Below, in pieces: positions 8,901 through 14,496 of a DNA stretch of 23,734 nucleotides. The notes beneath the pieces were generated by a model. That model saw only the letters and a list, made by a program, of their open reading frames with translations. It had not been told where the DNA came from and did no database searches. Origin of the DNA: an uncultured Bacilli bacterium (GTDB lineage Bacteria; Bacillota_I; Bacilli_A; RF39; UBA660); the NCBI GenBank assembly GCA_910587775.1, contig CAJUNF010000024.1, positions 1-23,734 of the forward strand. The letters are read 5' to 3'. The position numbers and the translations under genes were made by a program. Each line of letters opens with the position of its first letter. Position 1 is the stretch's first letter.

Positions 8901-10522
8901 AAGAAAATATAAATGTTCGTAGGTTATGGCTTGATAAAATTCCAGCTCGAATTTATATTGATTCGTTAAAAAATAAATATCATTTTGAACGTACTTTATT
9001 TGAACTTAATCCAGTTATCGGAGAGTATGATGATCCATCTAGTCAAAATCAATTTTTACTAAATGTACCATTTACAAAATCTGGTAATGTTGCTGTGTAT
9101 GGGATTGCAGGATCTGGTAAAGAAAATTTTATTACGTCTTTAATTTATTCTTGTATGACTACTTATGCACCAGAAGAAGTTAATTTTTATGTGTTAGATT
9201 TTGGAGCAGAAACTTTAAGAATGTTTAAGGATTCTCCTTATGTTGGTGATATTTTATTTGTTAATGATGAAGAAAAGCTTAAAAATTTGTTTAAAATGTT
9301 ATTTCAAGAAATGGATACTAGAAAAGAAAAATTTTCTAATTATGGAGGAACATATCAATCTTATATTAAAGCAACGAAAGATCCTATTCCAAATATTGTA
9401 ATTGCAATTAATAACTTTGAAGTTATGAGTGAAATTTATGATGATTATGTTGATATGATTACACAACTTACAAGAGAAGGATTTAAATATGGTATTTTCT
9501 TCTTAGTTACAGCAACTAGTGAAAATGCACTTCGTTTTCGACTACGTCAAAATTTCTCAGTTGTGTATGCTCTTTTACAAAATAATGAAACAGATTTCTC
9601 TAATATTTTGGGAAATTGTCGTGGAAAGAGTCCTGCTAAATTTAAAGGTCGTGGATTATTCCGTAGAGATAATATTTATGAATTTCAAACGGCTTTTATT
9701 GTGAAAGATGATTCATCATTAAGTGAGTATATTACAAATTTATGTAAAACTACTTTAGAAAAGGTAGAATATAGGACTCCTAAAGTACCAGTATTACCTA
9801 GAGTGGTTGATTATGAATATGTTAAAGATGAAGTTGGTTCTATCACAAATCTTGTAGTTGGTGTCAATAAAGATCAATTAAATATCGAAAAGTTTCCTTT
9901 CTTTAAGACAGTACATAATTTTATTTGTGCTTATGAAACAGAAGATACTTATCATTTTGTAAATGCTTTAGCAAATGAAATTCATGATACAGAATGTGAT
10001 TTCTTGTTCTTAAATTCAACGGAAATAGACTTTTCTAATGAAGCATATCATGACAAAGTTTATACAACTGGTTTTGAGAATGTTATCGATAAGATTTCAG
10101 TTTATACGGATAAAGTATTTAAAATGTATGAAGAGTCAGGGTTTAATAATGAAGTATTAAAGAAACAGAAGAATATGGTTTGTATTTTCTTTGGAGCACA
10201 AACTATATTAAGTAAATTTAGTCCAGATACATTTAAGAAGATCGCAACGATTGTAAAACAAGTAAAACAAATGGGACTTCTTTCGTTTATATTTGTTGAT
10301 AACGCTGATGCTTTCCGAGCTTATAGTTACGAAGAGTGGTTTAAACCAGGAACTGACTTATCTCGTGGTATTTGGGTTGGAAATGGAATAAGTGATCAGA
10401 CGTTCTTTAAAGTTTCTAAAATTACCCGAGAGGATCGTGTTGAAATTACACCAGAGTATGGATTTATTATTAATAATGGAAAACTTACACGAATTAAATT
10501 TTTATCTAATTATAAGAAATGA
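5936..10522 (+). CDS. essC: EssC-type FtsK/SpoIIIE secretion ATPase (type VII secretion motor)
   Basis: The 1528-residue length fits EssC/YukBA (about 1480-1500). In order it has an N-terminal FHA-like region (about residues 100-190, with STNDADISYG and VNHKRVLQ), two membrane segments (about 258-282 and 297-322), a basic cytosolic stretch, and three FtsK-like domains. Domain 1 is intact, with Walker A GTTGSGKS near 708-715 and Walker B FIISDEFAEL with Asp831-Glu832. It also has an FtsK-like KGGSLAGAF segment and TQKPGG. Domain 2 has GIAGSGKE near residue 1056, where the Ser/Thr of the P-loop is replaced by Glu; its Walker B position reads IAINNFE. Domain 3 (from about 1325) has no recognisable P-loop. 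EssC powers export of WXG100-class proteins and recruits substrates through its later domains. The start has a GAGG ribosome binding site. It ends the first operon of the locus at a terminator. Confidence 0.95.
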   Translation: MQVTVIRKNELNIFTLPKEINGNFWITDYENGRKINLVNIEATKEGWQLISNQDAFVVDAKNIMVPYVILQDYSFYLLNNNYKNEKYYIYCSPVYDTTYKELGISTKPILVGSTNDADISYGLNGVPKKSFSIQKVNQGFSLSIMDANSAVYVNHKRVLQSKLVSYGDIIFTFGLKIIPMRRDGIDYLLVNNPGGMLNFNASFVNVLPQKCDFVEDNMVLNEDIGHTEDSFYRTPHFYKMIDKFVVQIDSPPAGKTEEGMPVLLTLGPMLTMSMTSIITLLNTFNAIGKGQATIESSLASLVMGSAMLATCLLWPLITKAYQKHADKKFEKKRQKAYRKYIDKKEALINTELAIQKNTLLDNYFSISKCQEIIRGHNIQLWQRRITDGDFLTLPVGFGNVPMLMEISYPEEHFSLTEDNLLDMVHELGRKERILTDVPIVYSFYDNVATGVVGDRVITKAFIDRVMLQVMANYSYDEVKVVTFTSKDNETSWDYIKTIPHSWSNDKTIRYFGSSNDDYREMIYNLEKVFQQRKEQDNDFRRMPHYIIITDAIKSIDSYDFIKNVMTSSKNLGFSIIMLVDRISALPNECKSFMEVSAQECNIFQRVLNSYVQKFYVDPSPIDEIYRCAIELANIPLDIKSEVESSLPNTYQFLEMYQVGKVAQLNSLERWKKSNPVLSLQAPIGIGKSGEIINLDLHEKYHGPHGLVAGTTGSGKSEFIITFILSLAVNYHPYEVQVILIDYKGGSLAGAFLTDQYRLPHLAGTITNLDGNELNRSLASIESEVKRRQRMFNEAKSVANESTIDIYKYQKLWREGKLQNMEPISHLFIISDEFAELKEQQPEFMDKLISVARVGRSLGVHLILATQKPGGVVDSQIWSNTRFRVCLKVQDTGDSQEVLKKPDAAFLKRTGRFYLQVGYDEVYTLGQSAWAGGQYYPNTTFKREVDSSVNTINNIAYITTTKENTVKEVVESLGEELPNVVQYLSDIAHQENINVRRLWLDKIPARIYIDSLKNKYHFERTLFELNPVIGEYDDPSSQNQFLLNVPFTKSGNVAVYGIAGSGKENFITSLIYSCMTTYAPEEVNFYVLDFGAETLRMFKDSPYVGDILFVNDEEKLKNLFKMLFQEMDTRKEKFSNYGGTYQSYIKATKDPIPNIVIAINNFEVMSEIYDDYVDMITQLTREGFKYGIFFLVTATSENALRFRLRQNFSVVYALLQNNETDFSNILGNCRGKSPAKFKGRGLFRRDNIYEFQTAFIVKDDSSLSEYITNLCKTTLEKVEYRTPKVPVLPRVVDYEYVKDEVGSITNLVVGVNKDQLNIEKFPFFKTVHNFICAYETEDTYHFVNALANEIHDTECDFLFLNSTEIDFSNEAYHDKVYTTGFENVIDKISVYTDKVFKMYEESGFNNEVLKKQKNMVCIFFGAQTILSKFSPDTFKKIATIVKQVKQMGLLSFIFVDNADAFRAYSYEEWFKPGTDLSRGIWVGNGISDQTFFKVSKITREDRVEITPEYGFIINNGKLTRIKFLSNYKK

Positions 10523-10546
10523 ATGTAAAAAGTCATTTCTTTTTTT
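10516..10546 (+). terminator. Intrinsic terminator overlapping the essC stop codon
   Basis: GAAATGA (10516-10522, containing the TGA stop) pairs with TCATTTC (10533-10539) and is followed by seven T. Confidence 0.85.
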
Positions 10547-10588
10547 CGGTGTTAAATAGTTTTACTTTACATTTTTTGACAATTTAAT

Positions 10589-10650
10589 TTGACTTCATAA
10601 GAATGAATGTATTATACTTTGGGTATAGTATGAAAAGTAACATAAGGAGG
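10589..10650 (+). promoter_or_regulatory. Sigma-A-type promoter and strong RBS for the first large WXG gene
   Basis: TTGACT (10589-10594) and TATACT (10613-10618) are separated by 18 bases. A second TTGACA lies at 10576-10581. AAGGAGG precedes the ATG at 10659 by about 8 bases. The substrate gene is thus transcribed independently of essC, and both promoter and RBS look strong. Confidence 0.7.
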
Positions 10651-10658
10651 AATAAAAT

Positions 10659-11381
10659 ATGGCTTTTAAAGACTATTGGACAGAAAATGGTTATGACACT
10701 AGTTCATATCAAGGAATGCGACCTGGCTACGAAGAGAGTGATGGTCCAGCCTATAGTAACGCAGTAGCTTACATTAAAATTGATAATTTGGAAGAGGCAG
10801 CTTCTCGTATTAAGGAGCTTGGACAAGTTGCTTGTACAGGATTACAAATTCTTCTTAATTTTGATAAGGTGATTGAAGGATTAAAAGAAGCATGGCAAGG
10901 AAGTGACGCAGTTGTTCACATTAATCGCTTAATTGAGGTAAAATCTCATTGTGCAATGATAGCTTCTACTGCTAATGAAATTGCATCCTCAGCATGGCAA
11001 GAGATGCAAATAATGAATCACAAACAAGTTGCAAATGGTGGAAAAGACGCTAATTTAGGAGCTATCTCTACAGCAAGTTTTGGAGAACATTTGAAAAAAA
11101 ATGGTGAAGCTGTGGATAGTGGAAATGTGTTTGTTGATACAGAGCGTGCACGTGATTTTCATCAAACTTTGGTTACAACAAAAGGAATGTTTGACGATTT
11201 TTCTCAAAAATACATGAATCAAAATGGTTATGTTATGGAAATTTGGCAATCAGGTGGTGCACGTGAGTGGATCGAATCTAATGTAGAAAATTTTAGAAGT
11301 AGAATGAACGAATTTAGTCAAACTATTGAAGATGTTGCTAATGCATTAAATCAAGCAATTGTTAACTGGGAAACAAACTAA
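10659..11381 (+). CDS. Large WXG-type T7SS substrate with two W-motif regions (paralog 1)
   Basis: A 240-residue, largely helical protein with no signal peptide. A conserved WXG-type turn lies in EGLKEAWQGSDAVVHI (Trp79-Gln80-Gly81). A second turn of similar kind, EIWQSGG, is at Trp196 (WxxG spacing). The two W regions sit in separate halves, as if two WXG100 hairpins had been joined, and the total length is about twice the usual 100 residues. The N-terminus has a motif shared with its paralog (GPAYSNAVA, residues 29-37). The paralog at 12649 is about 40% identical by eye over its whole length. Its position directly after essC, behind a strong promoter and terminator, suits an abundant secreted substrate or co-secretion partner. 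Whether the pair forms a heterodimer is inference. Confidence 0.8.
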   Translation: MAFKDYWTENGYDTSSYQGMRPGYEESDGPAYSNAVAYIKIDNLEEAASRIKELGQVACTGLQILLNFDKVIEGLKEAWQGSDAVVHINRLIEVKSHCAMIASTANEIASSAWQEMQIMNHKQVANGGKDANLGAISTASFGEHLKKNGEAVDSGNVFVDTERARDFHQTLVTTKGMFDDFSQKYMNQNGYVMEIWQSGGAREWIESNVENFRSRMNEFSQTIEDVANALNQAIVNWETN

Positions 11382-11426
11382 GCGTAGTAGGAAACTTAAT
11401 TAAAAAAATTTCGATATTGAAAATTG

Positions 11427-11452
11427 AACCACATCAGAAGGTGTGGTTTTTT
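11427..11452 (+). terminator. Intrinsic terminator after the first large WXG gene
   Basis: AACCACA pairs with TGTGGTT (7 bp, 8-base loop) and is followed by T residues. The rest of 11382-11589 is AT-rich, with no gene or convincing terminator for the convergent gene. Confidence 0.85.
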
Positions 11453-11589
11453 ATAAAATAATTTATATAAAATCGAGTTTTATTTGTCAAAAAATAATTT
11501 TTTAAAATTATAATAATTTTAGGTAATTACATAAATTATTTTATATAACATTCAGGAAAAAATTGTAGTTTATAACTCTAAAAGTTCAC

Positions 11590-12501
11590 TTACTTTTTCC
11601 TTTTTTTATTTAAACTAATATGAGTAAAACTATCTATTTCGTTAGGATAACTTGATATATCAAATTCTTTATATTGATACTCCATTCGTTGTAATAATAG
11701 AATATAGTGATCAAGAATTCTTTCTAAAATTTGATCACTTTTTTTTACTGTTTTAGCCCCATAATAATTTCTATATCTAGAAAATAAATAATCAGGAACT
11801 AAAATATCTTGTATTCCCTCTTTGCTAAGAAGATCAATAAATAGTTTAAAGACTAGTACAAAGCTTGGTTCAACATTACGATATTTTTTGATTCCACTAT
11901 TAATAGAATTAACTACACTTTTATATTCTTCCTTTTTATTATCTCTTTTAACTGTTCTTTCAAATTGGATAGCAAAAATATGACATCTATTATGATCATC
12001 AATTGCGTATCTAATGAGTGGTAAATCATAACTTTGTCCATTCATTTCGATTTTAAATTTTAATACATAAGGACTTTCAAAACCTAGATTTGATATATCT
12101 CTTTTACAATAGATGCAATAATCTTTATTAGATATTAATAAGGATAGAAGGTTATATTCTTTTAGATGTTGATCTTTAAAAAAACTAATTCTCTTTTTTA
12201 CATACTCATTTAAATCGGTAGCATCAGAATTAGTCATGTTATAAAATAAGTGATTAAGAAAATAATTATAATCATGTTTTAACTGTAACTTATCAGTTTG
12301 TTGATAAAATTCGCTAGCAACTTTTAAATATTCTTTGGTTATTTTTTCTAATTCATCTAATCTTTTTATAATAATTGTAGGTTTATAGTATTCATCCTCT
12401 TTTCTTGGTATTATAAAACCACTATTTCCTTCTGTAATATATCTATATTCTCCTTTTGCATTCATTTGACTAAAAAAATGTGATAAATTAATTTCCTTCA
12501 T
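11590..12501 (-). CDS. Unknown 303-aa protein, reverse strand, between the two WXG paralogs
   Basis: I do not recognise the family. It is a soluble protein with no signal peptide or membrane segment. A helical N-terminal half contains LNHLFYNMTNSDATDLNEYV. In the middle is a CIYCKRDI cysteine pair (CxxC, with no second pair, so a full zinc ribbon is not evident). Then comes a beta-rich stretch (SPYVLKFKIEMNGQSYDLPLIRYAIDDHNRCHIFAIQFERT) followed by a helical C-terminus ending in a basic KKRKK tail. The ATG at 12501 is preceded on its strand by a G-rich ribosome binding site. It is the only reverse gene in the secretion locus and separates two paralogous substrate genes, so it is either a cargo/immunity-type gene or an insertion. 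No motif supports a specific role. Confidence 0.7.
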   Translation of the reverse strand: MKEINLSHFFSQMNAKGEYRYITEGNSGFIIPRKEDEYYKPTIIIKRLDELEKITKEYLKVASEFYQQTDKLQLKHDYNYFLNHLFYNMTNSDATDLNEYVKKRISFFKDQHLKEYNLLSLLISNKDYCIYCKRDISNLGFESPYVLKFKIEMNGQSYDLPLIRYAIDDHNRCHIFAIQFERTVKRDNKKEEYKSVVNSINSGIKKYRNVEPSFVLVFKLFIDLLSKEGIQDILVPDYLFSRYRNYYGAKTVKKSDQILERILDHYILLLQRMEYQYKEFDISSYPNEIDSFTHISLNKKRKK

Positions 12502-12551
12502 AATAATTTTCCCCCCACCAAAATTGAAATCTCAAGTGCCAATGTACTATT

Positions 12552-12579
12552 AGTTTAACAAATATCAAATAATAGTCAA
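12552..12579 (-). promoter_or_regulatory. Candidate promoter of the reverse-strand gene
   Basis: On the reverse strand, TTGACT (12579-12574) and TAAACT (12557-12552) are 16 bases apart. A G-run just upstream of the ATG serves as the ribosome binding site. Confidence 0.45.
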
Positions 12580-12614
12580 TTTATTCCTTTCTTGGATATT
12601 ATCTTCTTTTTTGG

Positions 12615-12640
12615 TGTTATACTTGTTATATGATAGGAGG
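12615..12640 (+). promoter_or_regulatory. Extended -10 promoter and RBS for the second large WXG gene
   Basis: TGTTATACT (12615-12623) is an extended -10 element with no clear -35. AGGAGGAG precedes the ATG at 12649. Confidence 0.6.
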
Positions 12641-12648
12641 AGTTTTAA

Positions 12649-13359
12649 ATGTCGTTTTCAGTTTATGAAAGAGAAAATGGAAGATATTTTGAAGGAGTGC
12701 AACTTGGACATGATCAAAGTGAAGGTCCAGCGTATAGTAATGCTGTAGCTATTGTTAAAATCTCTAATTTAGAAGAAGCATGTGTTCAAATTGTAGAACT
12801 TAATCAAACAGCTTTGTTAGGAATTGATGTTACAAAAATACTTAATGAGGTTATCGAAGGATTAAAGGAAGCATGGAAAGGCAGTGATGCAGTTGTCCAT
12901 ATTCATAATATGATAGCGTGGAAAAGTATGACTGGATCACTAGGATCTATGGCATTATCTATTACTGGACAAATGCACCGTGAAATGATTCGTATGAACG
13001 AAAAGCAAGTTAGAAATGGTGGAAAGGAAGTATATACTGGATCTATTACTACGCCTTTAGTAACTGATTATTTAAAAGATAGTGATGATCCAATAGACAA
13101 TGGCGAAGTTTTTGTAAATACCAATGCCGCACGTGTTCAATTACAAAATTTAAAAAATGCGCAAAGTAGTTTTTTTGATTTTTTTGAAAAATATTCTAAA
13201 ATTCATACGTATATTGCAGAAATTTGGCAATCGGGTGGTGGAAGAGAAGCTTTAGAGGATGCTTATCAACAATTTGCATCACAGATTGATTTAATGAGAG
13301 AAGAATTTCCACAGGCTATTCAAGCTCTTGAACAAGCAATACAAAATTGGGAAGCTTAA
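12649..13359 (+). CDS. Large WXG-type T7SS substrate with two W-motif regions (paralog 2)
   Basis: A 236-residue helical protein, colinear with the 10659 paralog. It shares GPAYSNAVA (residues 26-34), EGLKEAWKGSDAVVHI with Trp76-Lys77-Gly78, MNEKQVRNGGK, and EIWQSGG at Trp193. The closing helix ends QAIQNWEA, against QAIVNWETN in the paralog. The strongest identity surrounds the first W turn, and the segment between the two W regions is more divergent. There is no signal sequence. It has its own promoter and is followed by a terminator, so each paralog is a separate transcription unit. It is probably a T7SS substrate or a partner of the other paralog. The double-W layout is unlike classical EsxA/EsxB. 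Confidence 0.8.
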   Translation: MSFSVYERENGRYFEGVQLGHDQSEGPAYSNAVAIVKISNLEEACVQIVELNQTALLGIDVTKILNEVIEGLKEAWKGSDAVVHIHNMIAWKSMTGSLGSMALSITGQMHREMIRMNEKQVRNGGKEVYTGSITTPLVTDYLKDSDDPIDNGEVFVNTNAARVQLQNLKNAQSSFFDFFEKYSKIHTYIAEIWQSGGGREALEDAYQQFASQIDLMREEFPQAIQALEQAIQNWEA

Positions 13360-13377
13360 CATGGCTTTCTTTTTTTA
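13349..13377 (+). terminator. Intrinsic terminator overlapping the end of the second WXG gene
   Basis: GGGAAGC (13349-13355) pairs with GCTTTCT (13364-13370), 7 bp with two G-T pairs, followed by a T-run. The stop codon lies in the loop. Confidence 0.6.
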
Positions 13378-13390
13378 ATTCATTGTTTTT

Positions 13391-13431
13391 TGTTATAATC
13401 TTTGCTATACTTTTAAATAGATAATAGGGCG
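13391..13431 (+). promoter_or_regulatory. Extended -10 promoter of the five-gene substrate operon
   Basis: TGTTATAAT (13391-13399) is a near-consensus extended -10 element. A modest AGGGCG ribosome binding site lies just before the ATG at 13438. Confidence 0.65.
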
Positions 13432-13437
13432 ATATAT

Positions 13438-13746
13438 ATGGAAATAAAAGTAGATACAGTAAAGGTTAGTAAAGCAATTCATTCCTTGGAAACTGAAATT
13501 AAAAACTTGCGTGCTAGTATTTTAGAAATGCAAAAAATTTCTGGATCAGATATACATAATCATTGGAAAGGCAGTGATTATGATGAAGGTTTTATTAAAA
13601 AAATGGATCCTTTTTTAGAAGAACATTTAACTGATTATGTAGAATCTATTGAATATTATAAAAAGTATTTGCAAAATTATTTAGAAGGACTTCAAAAGCT
13701 TCATGCTTATTATGAAATAAAGAAAATAGAGATTGTGGGTCGATAA
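13438..13746 (+). CDS. WXG100-like protein
   Basis: A 102-residue, two-helix protein with a WXG turn at Trp43-Lys44-Gly45 (NHWKGSD). This is the classical place and length for the WXG100/EsxA fold, and the WKGSD string matches the first W turn of the two large paralogs. There is no signal peptide. It is the first gene of an operon whose next members are helical proteins of similar size, so it probably pairs with one of them. In Firmicutes, small helical WXG100-like proteins encoded ahead of a large substrate act as targeting partners. It is assigned here to the same role by family and position. Confidence 0.85.
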   Translation: MEIKVDTVKVSKAIHSLETEIKNLRASILEMQKISGSDIHNHWKGSDYDEGFIKKMDPFLEEHLTDYVESIEYYKKYLQNYLEGLQKLHAYYEIKKIEIVGR

Positions 13747-13747
13747 T

Positions 13748-13999
13748 ATGATGTTTTTTGATAGTGATAGTGTTTCAAAAGATATTGATAATTTAAAAAT
13801 TCAATTTGATAAAATGGATCAAGCTATAAATAATGTAGAATCCTCTATTTCTAATTTTTGCTCTAGTGTAAAATCTCCAACTGCTGAATATTATAAATCT
13901 GCTACTAATAAAATCAAATCTAATCATGATGTTATGTTAAATCATTTTAAAAATGTAGAAGAGTATTTATTGCAAGTCAAACAAAATTACGACCGATAA
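13748..13999 (+). CDS. Small helical WXG100-like partner without a WXG motif
   Basis: An 83-residue protein that is almost entirely helical, with heptad-like hydrophobic spacing and a break at SVKSPTAEYY where WXG proteins turn. No Trp is present. The ATG at 13748 is chosen because it follows the upstream stop (13744-13746) after a single base, suggesting translational coupling. A TTG further upstream in frame would overlap the previous gene. The size, fold and operon position suggest the WXG-lacking partner of the preceding protein, in the manner of the helical proteins that accompany LXG-type substrates. The family assignment is uncertain. Confidence 0.7.
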   Translation: MMFFDSDSVSKDIDNLKIQFDKMDQAINNVESSISNFCSSVKSPTAEYYKSATNKIKSNHDVMLNHFKNVEEYLLQVKQNYDR

Positions 14000-14011
14000 T
14001 GAGGTGTAGAT

Positions 14012-14476
14012 ATGGAAGAAAAACAAACTGCTAGTAAATATGAAAAAGTGAAAGCAAGTAGTTTAAAAACAAGTGCTGAAAATGCTTTAAAGGAAGTTAA
14101 TGCTATTGAAAAAAACTTAGGATTAGTAAAAACAGAGCTTTCTAATCATAGTGTTATACCAAATGGTGTTGGAACTATTACTTTGACTGCCTTAAATTAT
14201 ATTATGAATCCTGTACAAGGAACTTTTAGTATTGGGGCTTTAAAAAGATATTTGTCTACATTACAAACTATTGCAGCGGAAATTATAACTTTACAGGAGA
14301 AGTGGAAAGCTTATAACAAAGTGTTAGAAAAAATTAAAAAGGAGAAAGAAAAGGATGAAGAGGATTTTAGTATGTCTCGTTATACGGCATTAGTGAAACA
14401 ACGTAATGCAATGTTACCAATATTACTACAATTGGAGAGTAAAATAGATCTTCGTGTAAAAGGAATATGTGCTTAA
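14012..14476 (+). CDS. Helical 154-aa protein of the T7SS substrate operon, unknown family
   Basis: Long amphipathic helices flank a central, less polar segment (GVGTITLTALNYIMNPVQGTFSIGALKRYL, about residues 53-82). That segment could be a helical turn or could associate with membranes. A Lys/Glu-rich coiled-coil region (KVLEKIKKEKEKDEED) follows. There is no signal peptide, WXG motif or known domain that I recognise. The RBS GAGGTG is close to the start, the gap to the previous gene is 12 bases, and a good RBS for the next gene follows. The genes are therefore expressed together. It may be a chaperone or a structural partner of the 732-aa protein. Confidence 0.7.
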   Translation: MEEKQTASKYEKVKASSLKTSAENALKEVNAIEKNLGLVKTELSNHSVIPNGVGTITLTALNYIMNPVQGTFSIGALKRYLSTLQTIAAEIITLQEKWKAYNKVLEKIKKEKEKDEEDFSMSRYTALVKQRNAMLPILLQLESKIDLRVKGICA

Positions 14477-14496
14477 AATAGAAAGGAGAAGTTAGT

